Origin: Diaporthe sp. PMI_573 | Lineage: Eukaryota; Ascomycota; Sordariomycetes; Diaporthales; Diaporthaceae | Assembly: GCA_021399435.1 (NCBI GenBank) | Contig: JAJTUP010000001.1 | Coordinates: 1,612,001 to 1,676,000 of the forward strand | Length of the DNA stretch: 64,000 nt | Reading direction: 5' to 3' | Shown: positions 1 through 8,807 of the stretch, piece by piece | How positions within the stretch are numbered: the first letter of the stretch is position 1 | Layout: each line of letters begins with the position of its first letter | The notes under the pieces: generated by a model | Told to the model about the DNA's origin: nothing | The model's input: only the letters and a program-made list of their open reading frames with translations | Database searches by the model: none | Translations under genes and position numbers: made by a program

Positions 1-681
1 AGCCGTTCTGGGAATAGAACTATTCCGCAGCTGCGGGACGATCCTGCGCTACTGCACAATTTAAATGATGCTTTGCAGCGCCGTGGTTGGGACTAATCTG
101 AAGATCCGTAAGCGCTACAATGATCTTCTGGCTTGACGGCCCGCCCGGGGCGTTCCGGAGCACGTTGGGATTAGACGGGGATCCTCCACTATGACGTACA
201 AACTCAAAAATCCATGCCAGTCGACACGAAATTACGTGCCACAGGGTCCAGGGTTTTTGAGCTTCCGTCAGAAGAACTTACAATTGGCCCACGACAGTTG
301 AAGGCAAGCGTTCTTTGGGTTAATTCTCTTGACTTTCGGATAAAAATTTACACGTTTCCCCCCCACGGGACGTCCACGCGGCAATCCCGGCATAAAATGT
401 GTTGTCGGCGCCGTGGACGGCAGCACCCAAAGTTCTTGATGGCTCCACCAAGGCCCCGGGATTATGTCTCCGCCGGGTCCCAAGACCAATACGGTTCACT
501 AGCTCTGACTACATCAATTGTGTTCCGCTGACAACTTCGTCAAAGGAGGGGTTATGAAACCTAACGAATGTCCACAGATATTATTCCCTTTGGACTCAAT
601 TCATTCACGTTATGGCCAAGTAGGGACTGTCAAACAACGCAAGGCAATAGGTACCGTGCAGCATCCTCGACACAACAAAGC
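1..681. other. Gene-free left flank
   Basis: No convincing gene is seen. The short open frames on both strands lack splice logic and recognisable motifs. The last 100 bases contain an in-frame upstream ATG (568) that would add 38 unconserved residues to the monooxygenase that follows, so this part is more likely its promoter and leader. Confidence 0.5.
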
Positions 682-2283
682 ATGCCATCACCGACAATAC
701 TCATCGTCGGCGCTGGGCCGGTCGGCCTGACAACAGCCCTCAGTCTCCACCGAGGTGGTGTCCCGCCTTGCGACATCCTCATCGTCGACCAAAAGCCGGC
801 CCATGATCCATCAAGGACGCGGTCCAAAGCCATCAGCATGAGCGCAAGCACTCTCGAGGTCTTTCGCATCTTGGGCATTGCGGAGCGTTTCGTCAAGGTT
901 GGCAGGCCGCTGTATACGAACCACTTCGGGGGTGGGACCCGGCTACTCGACCTGAACTACGAGGTCATTGGCACCAAGTACCCCTTTAATATGGGGATTC
1001 CCCAGCGTCGGACGGAAGCTATCCTGTTGCAAAGGTGTGAAGAACTTGGCATAGAAGTCTCCTGGGGTCGGCGGCTCAAATCGTTCAGCCAGACCGAATC
1101 TATTGTCTCGGCCCAGTTGCAAAAGTCGGACTCGCCTGAATCTACGACGGATAGCGAGGTGGAGACCAGTGAAGCATCCTGGCTTATAGGATGCGACAGC
1201 ACTCACAGCGCCGTTCGGGAAGCCGCCGGGATCTCGTTCGAGGGAACCACAACAACAAGATATACCTGGCTCGCCGACGGATTCTGCGATGCAGACACCC
1301 CCGGCATGCTCACCGTGCGAGGCGAAGACGGTAAATCCTTGATAATAGCCTCAGGGGATGGACCGACTGGGCGCCGCTTCATCGGAAACACCCCCCTGGT
1401 CGCAATCTCTGACGGCGAGCGACCTCATGCCCCAAGCGAGAGCGAGGTTTGCGAATGGGCGGTGAGAACGTTCGGCAGTCATTACAACTTCCACAATATG
1501 ACCTGGTCGTCGGTCGTCGGGAATGCAATGTCGATTGCTGGGAGTTTCCGGTCCGGCCGAGTATTTGTTGCGGGCGATGCAGCGCATCAGCTTTACCCAT
1601 CCGGAGGTCAAGGGATGAATACTGGTCTTGTTGACGCAACGAATCTCGCCTGGAAGCTTGCAGCAGTGGTCACAGGAACCATTGGGCCGGATAAAGAAGT
1701 CATCGAGCGAGTCCTGGACAGCTACACGACCGAGCGACGGGCATCAGCCCTTGCCGTGAGCCAGAACGTCCGGATGCAAATGCAGGTCTTGTTTGAGCAT
1801 ACAGACGATGAGAAGGCTGTTTCTGAATTCATAACCGAAGCCCTCGGTGAACCGTCTTTGAATAAACGGTGGGCTCAGCGTATGACAGGATTTGGAGACC
1901 CAGTCGAGCCATACCAGGTTGCGTTTGGTGACAGGGCGGCCGACAGCCTGGTTGGGACTCGACTCACGCACATCGCGGACGGTAATGACCATGCCCTTCT
2001 TGAGGCTACCCTGAAGGGTTTCTTCATCCTAGCTGCGGTGGGTGTGTCGAGTCCTGAAGCCAACGAGTTTGGAAAATACAAAGTCTTGGCCAATACAGGC
2101 AAGCACACAGAACGGGTCCATGTACTAGCGACACCGATGACAACCCTGGCTGAGAAGTGGAAGAAAGTGAATACGGTGCTGATCCGACCTGACTTTCGAG
2201 TGGCGTGGGTTGCCAGAGATGAGGCCGATATCGAGGCGAACCAAGCTGACTTGGCGAATGTTTTGGAATGGTGGCTTGGCTAG
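682..2283 (+). CDS. FAD-dependent monooxygenase (phenol hydroxylase-like, FAD_binding_3)
   Basis: Single-exon gene of 533 aa. It probably hydroxylates an aromatic or polyketide-type substrate using FAD, NAD(P)H and oxygen. Visible motifs are the N-terminal dinucleotide-binding GAGPVG (residues 10-15, after a short beta strand), a GCDS motif around D172 in the place of the family's DG motif, and the FAD-ribityl GD motif with D299 in GDAAHQLYPSGGQGMN. The C-terminal part (about 400-533) looks like the thioredoxin-like tail of the phenol hydroxylase group. I chose ATG 682 because the beta-alpha-beta fold starts at once; an in-frame ATG at 568 would add 38 residues of no family character. The substrate cannot be told, and no biosynthetic core gene lies beside it, so a catabolic role is at least as likely as a secondary-metabolic one. 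Confidence 0.88.
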   Translation: MPSPTILIVGAGPVGLTTALSLHRGGVPPCDILIVDQKPAHDPSRTRSKAISMSASTLEVFRILGIAERFVKVGRPLYTNHFGGGTRLLDLNYEVIGTKYPFNMGIPQRRTEAILLQRCEELGIEVSWGRRLKSFSQTESIVSAQLQKSDSPESTTDSEVETSEASWLIGCDSTHSAVREAAGISFEGTTTTRYTWLADGFCDADTPGMLTVRGEDGKSLIIASGDGPTGRRFIGNTPLVAISDGERPHAPSESEVCEWAVRTFGSHYNFHNMTWSSVVGNAMSIAGSFRSGRVFVAGDAAHQLYPSGGQGMNTGLVDATNLAWKLAAVVTGTIGPDKEVIERVLDSYTTERRASALAVSQNVRMQMQVLFEHTDDEKAVSEFITEALGEPSLNKRWAQRMTGFGDPVEPYQVAFGDRAADSLVGTRLTHIADGNDHALLEATLKGFFILAAVGVSSPEANEFGKYKVLANTGKHTERVHVLATPMTTLAEKWKKVNTVLIRPDFRVAWVARDEADIEANQADLANVLEWWLG

Positions 2284-3263
2284 ATGACATTGTCAGCGAA
2301 ATATGCTTCTCCCTATGCCCAATGGTCACCTCATGTCCCTCTGGATCGGTTCTTGTGGACTTTGGAGAAAGTTCAATGTGCGTGTCTCTGCTGCGATACA
2401 AATTGTACCGGATGAATGTATTTCAATGATTGAGTCTATCTTCATCACCGACCTCTTACTTACATTTTCATTTTGGTACGGTTGCTTGCCCTCGCCCTCG
2501 CCTCCAGCCTCGGAGCCAGAAGTGTGGGCAGGATAGGGTCCGAGTCCTCTGTGTTGGCGCCGTCGCCTCGCGCTTCGGGTCGTCACTGGCACAGGATGCA
2601 GTCAACGCGATGCGCACGCAGTCGCTCCAACATGGACCGGGATCTCCTCCAGATCAGGTCCCTGTAGGACAGATCGTGAGGAGGCTGGTTAGTGGGCAAG
2701 TTGACCTAGCCGTAAATCATTATCTCAATAGTTAAAATTTAAGGGGGCCTGGGGTTGTGGGAGCGCGGGTGACTTTGAACTCAACCAGCACCATGATTGA
2801 GCCTAAGCATGACATAACACAGACTTGCATAGCATCCAGTACAGAGACGATTACTATAACTCACTCATCTGTCTGGGTTGTTCTCATACTCGTTCTCGTC
2901 TTGGCTTAGCCGCTGATTCTAGTCCTTTCCAAGCCCGCATGGAAGTTTCAACTTCACACAAGAGTTCCAATCTCACACGGGAGTCTAATCGCAGGGCCCC
3001 CACGCCACCACATGGATCCAAAGCTCGTTGCTCAGACCAGAATCCCAAGGGATACATGGTGACGAGGCTGACTGGTTGCTTGGTTGGTCGATTGGTATGT
3101 GTGTAGGTACGTGGGCTTTCTCGATGAGACCTTCGAAGGCGAAAATGCATTCCAAGGCTGCCCGGAAAAGACATTATCCCTCAAGATGTTATCCCACAGG
3201 AAGTTGTCCTGCATAAGAATACTCCAGATGACACTGAATCACCAGAGGCTGTCCCACAAGGGA
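2284..3263. other. Intergenic, no gene seen
   Basis: Only short unconvincing open frames. The right end (about 3170-3290) holds a degenerate run of short repeats around TTATCCC and CACAAG, which may be the decayed tail of the RNase H-like relic that follows. Confidence 0.4.
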
Positions 3264-4430
3264 TTATCCCATAAGAGGGTATCCCATCGACTGCCTCTTC
3301 GGCGCCTGCTTGGCCTGAGCCTCAAGAATGGCCTGGTCAGCCCCCCAGCAACAATTCTCCTCGTACTGCTCCTTGACCGCACTCAGCATGTCAACATGCA
3401 TCTGGCTAGGTAGCTTGATGGCGGCAGCTTCGATGATAGAGAGCGTGTGTGGAAAGTAGATAATCACATCGAACGGCTTCTGATTGGCAAGAATCTGCTT
3501 CTCAATAGCCTCGAGCATCATGGCCCTCTGATCACCCAGTAGCTGAGCTGCTCGCTGCCGAATTATCTTGAGTGAACATCGCTCGTGTTAATTCTGGATT
3601 TTATGCTTGATTGCGACAAGACTCGGCTTTTCAGCATTTACTTCAACAGTAGTTGCCGCATTCTTGTTGCGTCTGGTCGAGCTTCGGACAACAGCAGGCA
3701 TGCTATTCGTCGATACAGTGGTATTCGAGGCTTGTTGCATCGCTTCGGTGGAAGAGCCGGCCGGGTTGATTGTTTTCTCTAGCATAATCTTCGTCGTATT
3801 AATTTTCGTCGTTGCTGTGGGTCTTCGCTGTCGCCTTTGCCGTCGATTGGGGCATGTCGTTCCAGTGACCGCGCAGCTGGCGGATCTCTCTTTGAACCCG
3901 GAGAAGATGCAGGCGTGTGTTCATCGATGGAAATGGGGGCTCCAGTGGGTTCGGGATACACAATGGCCATGGCTCGCGACTGAGGGGCGGTTCCGTTCTT
4001 GACACTCGCACATTTGGAAAGAGAATCAGCCATTTTGTGGCTTCGCACAGAAAGAGCCTGGATACATGAGTCTTCACCCTGGCATCGACAGGAAGACAGC
4101 GGCAACTCTCTCAATCAATTCCAAACAATGTGCCACCTGCGTTTTCCTGGACTCTCATCCAAAGTCACCCCCGCTCTCACTTCGTCAGACTCCCTTGAAG
4201 AATCAGCTCTTGCACCAAGGTTACGCACCCACTTCAACTCAGTATCCCATTCATATGAATGAGAGCCAGGTCATACCAGGAACACCGTCGCCCTTGGTGA
4301 TAGAGCCACTTCCTGAGAGCAGCACATCCTATCGCAACCCCCCGACATCCCTTCGGTATTAGATACCAACACTGGCCCATGTGTCCCATCCTTTCAATAC
4401 TACAGCTCAAAGCCTCTTTACCAACCACAT
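3264..4430 (-). pseudogene. Relic of an RNase H-domain gene, paralogue of the gene at 5194-6564
   Basis: Fragments on the minus strand echo the intact RNase H gene downstream in the window, in the same order. Around 4130-4160 the frame reads KRRWHIVWN, comparable with KRTQHVIDI of the intact protein. After an in-frame TGA (4115-4117) the same frame continues to HKMADSLSK at about 4010-4040, matching HKTADELSK, the segment with the last catalytic aspartate. Around 3430-3480 another frame gives IEAAAIKLPSQ and MLSAVKEQYE, matching IEVAASHLPVQ and MLAAIELQKKY near the C-terminus of the intact protein. Stops and frame changes separate these pieces, and the YCDG and TAE segments are not seen. I read it as a decayed duplicate. 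A spliced divergent gene is possible but less likely. Similarity was judged by eye. Confidence 0.5.
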
Positions 4431-5193
4431 TTTTTCAAACAAAGGGCAGTCAAACCCCCGTCCTGTAGCACTGCATCTTCAAGCATTCCGCACCGTAGCC
4501 ACCTGGCCGCACCGCCACATTTGTCATTTGATGTCAGAGTGGCATATCACATGTACATCACCAGATAATGAGGGGGTTTCGATCTCAGCGATCAATTAAC
4601 CACTGATAACAAGCCCGTTATGGCTCTTGTAGCATACGGGATGCTGGTCGTCTTGCTGCATGACGACCAGCCTAGATTTCTCCAGCATGTTTCTCCGGGG
4701 ATTTGCTCATGGATGAAGTCTGGCTAAGGTCCCAGAATGCGCGTAATCATCAATTCTACGCCAGGTTGTTACTGCTCTGATGTCGGGACTCGCTGACAGT
4801 GTGACATGACTTCGGATTCCACGCAGCCCAATCTACGGTACGACGACAGTAATTGAAGTAATACAGGCCATTACAATTGCTTCCTCTTGCTAGTCTGCAA
4901 CTCTATGTAGAATACTCATCGAACAGAATACCACATTTCTCCAGTTTGAGACCTTTGCATCAACTAAAATCGTCTCTGTGTCGTCACATTTGCTGTGCAG
5001 GCTTTTGCAGGTTGACCGCAGCCTCACCTCCCGATGTCGTCGGATGTGGGGCGGGTGGTGTTAGATGATTGGCTGACGCGTTACCCCCTGTAAGCCGACC
5101 AGCTCCGCTTCCGTCTTGAGCCCCGCAAACAACATAGCTGCCCCACAGCTCAAATCCTCTTACAACCTTGTCATCGCCAGCACAACGAGCGTC
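4431..5193. other. Intergenic, no gene seen
   Basis: No frame with family character on either strand. It lies between the RNase H relic and the 3' end of the intact RNase H gene. Confidence 0.4.
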
Positions 5194-6564
5194 TCACGGA
5201 TTCTGCCGTCTGCGCACCCAGTTCCACAAGGCGCGCATGCGGTGTGGGTGTGCCTCTGCGTCGTCAGCGATGCCGAGCTCATCATCCATATCGCCGTCCC
5301 CGTTGTCTCCGGGCTCACCTCCTTGAGCCTGGTGGGGTTGGTCCTCAACCTGATCAGAAATGCCACCCTGGTCGCGAGCCTGGTCCTCACGTTTGACAGA
5401 TCGATCCTCGTGCTTGTGGACGCCCTCACGGCCACCCGCATCCTCATGCTCGAAATCTTCACCCGCAGACTTGTAGTTTTCATCCGCAGAATCTTGGGCT
5501 TGGTCCGGAATTTCTTGCTGCGTCTTTGAAGCATTGTACTTCTTCTGCAGCTCAATCGCTGCAAGCATCACTTCCTTGTGCTGGACTGGGAGATGGCTGG
5601 CAGCTACCTCAATGAAGTAGAGGTCCATAGGGCTCGGAGAGGACGTGCCAATTCTCTCGTCTGGTTTGCTGTCGCTCGCATCTGGGAGGTCCGAGATGGA
5701 CGTCTCCATTTTCTCGTCTGGTTGGCTGTTGCTCGCATCTGGGAGGCCTGAGGTGGACGTCTCCATTTTCTCGTCTGGTTGGCTGTTGCTCGCATCTGGG
5801 AGGCTCGAGATGGACGTTTCGACTGTCTCGTCTGCCTTGCTCTCGTTCACATCTTTGTGTGACTTCTGAAGCGCTGACTGGATTGAGCTGTGCGAAACGC
5901 TGAAGAAAAGTCCTAGTGCCTTCGAAGGAGTGCTTCCGCCTGAAATTCTGACACGTTTGGAGAGCTCATCAGCGGTTTTGTGCGGCTCAACACATTCCTC
6001 GGGGCACCAGCGAAACTGAACCGACACATTTCCCCTCAAACGCTGCAGAGTATTCGTGTTGAGCTTGATGATGTCGATGACGTGCTGCGTCCTCTTTGGA
6101 AAGGCTCGCATTCTTACTGGGTATTGTAACGTCTCAAGTACCCTCTGCGAGTCTGTCCAGAATGTGATCTCGATCCCGTCAGTGGGGCGGATGGCGGACC
6201 GCTTTTCCAATTCTGCAATCTGGTCAAGTGCAACATGTGTTCCCTCAGCCAGAGCAAATGCCTCGGCGGTGTTATTGTTGTCTTTGCGATCGCTGCATGG
6301 AATGGGACAGGCTTTCGACGTGCGTTGATTCGTGGTGCTCCGTGGTGGCCAAGTGTTGACGACAATACCAATGCCGCCTCGTGGTTTCATGGGATAGTCG
6401 CGCCGGTACGATGGGTTGTACATTCGCTGATGGCCGCGCTTGTACGAGCCATCACAGTAAACATGGAGCACCAGGGCGTCGGTCGCAACTCTCGTCTGGG
6501 CCGCGGCTGCGCTGGCTGCTTCCTTTGCGGCCGCTTTTGGCGGGATCACAACGTTGAGAGGCAT
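5194..6564 (-). CDS. RNase H type 1 domain protein with repetitive C-terminal tail
   Basis: 456 aa, single exon. The N-terminal 200 residues form an RNase H fold that cleaves RNA in RNA/DNA hybrids. The DEDD metal-binding set is visible: D38 in YCDGS, E101 in NNNTAEAFALAEG, D138 in FWTDSQ and D199 in HKTADELSK. After residue 210 the protein becomes acidic and low-complexity. It carries three copies of a 19-residue unit beginning LPDASNSQPDEK, then charged EDQ/D-rich sequence to the end. No reverse transcriptase or integrase lies nearby, so this looks like a stand-alone fungal RNase H-like gene and not a retroelement. Start chosen at ATG 6564: the frame stays open upstream to 6816, but that part only translates a GGAGGT-rich simple repeat. 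A decayed relative lies just beyond its 3' end. Confidence 0.8.
   Translation of the reverse strand: MPLNVVIPPKAAAKEAASAAAAQTRVATDALVLHVYCDGSYKRGHQRMYNPSYRRDYPMKPRGGIGIVVNTWPPRSTTNQRTSKACPIPCSDRKDNNNTAEAFALAEGTHVALDQIAELEKRSAIRPTDGIEITFWTDSQRVLETLQYPVRMRAFPKRTQHVIDIIKLNTNTLQRLRGNVSVQFRWCPEECVEPHKTADELSKRVRISGGSTPSKALGLFFSVSHSSIQSALQKSHKDVNESKADETVETSISSLPDASNSQPDEKMETSTSGLPDASNSQPDEKMETSISDLPDASDSKPDERIGTSSPSPMDLYFIEVAASHLPVQHKEVMLAAIELQKKYNASKTQQEIPDQAQDSADENYKSAGEDFEHEDAGGREGVHKHEDRSVKREDQARDQGGISDQVEDQPHQAQGGEPGDNGDGDMDDELGIADDAEAHPHRMRALWNWVRRRQNP
5650..5830. repeat. 57-bp minisatellite inside the RNase H gene
   Basis: Three direct copies of a 57-bp unit; the GCTCGCATCTGGGAGG landmark recurs at 5674, 5731 and 5788. 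The unit length is a multiple of three, so the repeat stays in frame and encodes three 19-residue copies in the C-terminal tail. The copies differ by few bases, so the array is probably young and length-variable between strains. Confidence 0.9.
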
Positions 6565-6587
6565 GTTGTGGAGGAGAGGGCTACGAC

Positions 6588-6728
6588 GTAGGAGGCTAAG
6601 AGTTAGAAAGTTCAGAGGTAGGAGGTCGAGAGGTAGGAGGTCGGGAGGTAGGAAGGAGGTCAGGAGGTAGGAAGGAGGTCGAGAGGTAGGTGGTCGAGAG
6701 GTAGGAGGTCGAAGGGTAGGAGGTTGCT
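6588..6728. repeat. GGAGGT/AGGTCG-rich simple repeat upstream of the RNase H start
   Basis: A degenerate purine-rich array of AGGTAGGAGGTCG-like units directly upstream of the ATG at 6564. Read on the minus strand it is pyrimidine-rich, as is common in leaders of expressed fungal genes. It keeps the frame open by chance. Confidence 0.8.
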
Positions 6729-7612
6729 TACCAGGGTCAGGATTGGGAAAACTGTGATTGGAGGGGTTGGGCACGAATTGTGAGGTTGCAAAAGTGGGAA
6801 AACGCTGCAGGCACAATCCTGAACGGGCTAGATCTCAGATTATGTGAATTGGAGCCGAATTCACTGTTGAGTTGATCCTGACATCGTTTGCCGGCAGTGT
6901 TGATTGACACCAAGTCGATCCAAACGAATCACTCTACCGCATGACAACGTGGGCAGTGTCGGATTGTAATGTACATTTAGTAGCAACCTTCAGCAACCAG
7001 GCCTGGGTTCATCGTGGGCCTCTCTTTTCTATTTATTCCCTTTTTTCCCCCTTAGCAAGTTTCCCCCAAACACATCCTCAGCCAGGTACTTCCAATTGAT
7101 ACAATGGACCAGAATCATACCAACTGCATTCTAATTTGGCAGTGACATTTGCAACGACCTTAGCATCTAAACTGTGGTCAACAAAAAAACACATTGCCAC
7201 CAAAGGCCAGCCCGATGCTCTCCCACCGGAGGGTTGCCTTGGCGATGAATGCAATGGGTGTCATGAGAGGGCAGGATCCAGTCTCTCTGCATGCAAGCTT
7301 CATGTCCCAGATACGTGTCACAGTCATTGATTCAAGGCCATGTAGAAGTTCTCTCTGGCTTAGATATGCGACCCATGATGTCAATTTACAGGGGCATGGC
7401 AGTGTGTTGTTTGGTAGCATGTTGACAAACAGGTAAACCAGCATTGTTGGCAACCAGGGTAAGCAAAATACACAACTTGGGCTACCGTGCTGTGTCAAAA
7501 GCAGGGTAGATAGAGCCGGGGGCAGATGAGGGGAAGAAGGGTGCGGCAAATGGCTGGGAGCGAAGATTGATGAAAGGGGGACAAATAAGAAAAAAGAAAA
7601 AAGAAAAAAATT
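6729..7612. other. Intergenic, promoter side of the RNase H gene
   Basis: No gene is seen. A pyrimidine-rich stretch lies at about 7021-7065, and an A-rich run at 7590-7610 acts as the T-tract terminator of the tRNA-like element on the minus strand. Confidence 0.4.
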
Positions 7613-7765
7613 AGACCACTGTCAGACTCGAACTGACACCTTCAGCTACTTACGACGCACGGCTGCCAGTCCAGCAGATTGGCGTAGAATCGGGATTGGT
7701 GTAGATCCGCCTTCATGGGGACCGTACGCCTGAGCCAACGTTGCTGACCATTACACCAAGGGGCC
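7613..7765 (-). tRNA. tRNA-like element with a probable long intron, isotype unclear
   Basis: Read on the minus strand, the element starts GGCCCCT followed by a box A-like TGGTGTAATGG. It ends with a perfect T-arm (GTCAG / TTCGAGT / CTGAC, box B) and AGTGGTC, which pairs with the 5' end at six of seven positions. A T-rich tract follows at once, as expected for a pol III terminator. Box A and box B are about 110 nt apart, so an intron of about 80 nt would be needed. One reading puts CAG in the anticodon position with a GTTGG/CCAAT stem, but the variable arm does not then fit well. It may be a real intron-bearing tRNA, a decayed tRNA, or a tRNA-derived element. Confidence 0.4.
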
Positions 7766-8162
7766 TTTGAATTGTTGAAAACTAGGAGCATCTGCTTCCT
7801 TATGAACCCCAGTTTGGTTTGTGATTCACCCCAGGCGCAGGGGTTCTCATCAGCCTCGCGCTTGGGCCAACGTCGCGAGTGGAGCAGCACACGACCAGTC
7901 CTCCGATAAGACTCCTCCTCCCCCGCCTCGTCTAAGCAACCGAGTACCCACAAAGGACCGCAGCACATGGGCCATTTGGATCTCGATTGGGTTGAAGCCA
8001 GCTTGAACTCTGCGACCAACCAACGCTGGCAGCTGATTACCCCCTCGCACTGTTGCCTGATTTACTCAAGTACAGAAGTCGCCTGCTCATCATGTCCTTT
8101 CAACTTCCTTCGTCCACCGCATCAGAGCTCCGTGCCCACTCGTCTTAAGCATCCCATCCAAG
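7766..8162. other. Intergenic, no gene seen
   Basis: Spacer between the tRNA-like element and a small open frame. No motif recognised. Confidence 0.4.
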
Positions 8163-8537
8163 ATGACATCGGCCGCCACACTCCCCCACGACAGTCATTA
8201 CTCTGCTCTTCACAGGGCCATAAGCAATGTGCTCGAAACCGACCTGGCTGCCGCCACCTATGCGCAAATAATTGACGGGCTGCCCACCGAAGATGTGGCA
8301 TGGGATCGGACGCGCCATAAGCTGCGGGCTTCGCACCCCCTCTCCGACCACGTGGAGCTCTGTCTCGGCGTTTTAGACAAACTGAACGCCATCAAGGCTG
8401 GATTCCAGATCGACAGCCTAATGTTTAATTCCATTGTGAGCATTCTGTCCCCTCTGTTATATGATTGCAGAGATTTTAACCTTTTTATCCAGTTGCTTGA
8501 AGCATTCCAGTCAGCAATCATTGCCAGCGATCTGTGA
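8163..8537 (+). CDS. Hypothetical small protein, possibly a gene fragment
   Basis: 124 aa with its own ATG. I do not recognise it. The sequence is evenly mixed and helix-rich, for example TDLAAATYAQIIDGLP and DHVELCLGVLDKLNAI, and lacks the Arg/Pro/Ser bias of random frames, which suggests real or recently real coding sequence. It ends abruptly at 8537 with no conserved-looking C-terminus, so it may be the 5' remnant of a longer gene cut off near the 3' end of the beta-galactosidase gene. A GTGAG...CAG pair at 8436-8470 would make a 35-bp intron, which is too short and shifts into a stop. Confidence 0.35.
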   Translation: MTSAATLPHDSHYSALHRAISNVLETDLAAATYAQIIDGLPTEDVAWDRTRHKLRASHPLSDHVELCLGVLDKLNAIKAGFQIDSLMFNSIVSILSPLLYDCRDFNLFIQLLEAFQSAIIASDL

Positions 8538-8807
8538 ATCACCACATTCGACATGCCATACTGATAGATTGGTCAAATCCTTGACGCACCTATGGTCACA
8601 TATTCGAAGCCTTCAATCCACTCTCGGTCTACCTCCCCAACAAATCTCTTGATAATGCCATTAGTGATTTGCCTCTACCCGGACTACTCATCGAGCAACA
8701 CATGTATCTGAGTATGCTGACTTCGACAGTTTCAAAAGGTAACATGTCAGCCTCGAAGTCGGAATATTGCACTCGAGCCCGAAGCGTGAGGTTTTATTTA
8801 GTCTACA

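Noticed and set aside
5116..5529. 137-codon plus-strand hydrophobic frame
   Set aside because: Antisense to the acidic tail of the RNase H protein; GAx/CTx codons reversed give a false hydrophobic protein.
8436..8470. Possible 35-bp intron in the small frame at 8163
   Set aside because: Shorter than any convincing intron in this window and the joined frame meets a stop at once.
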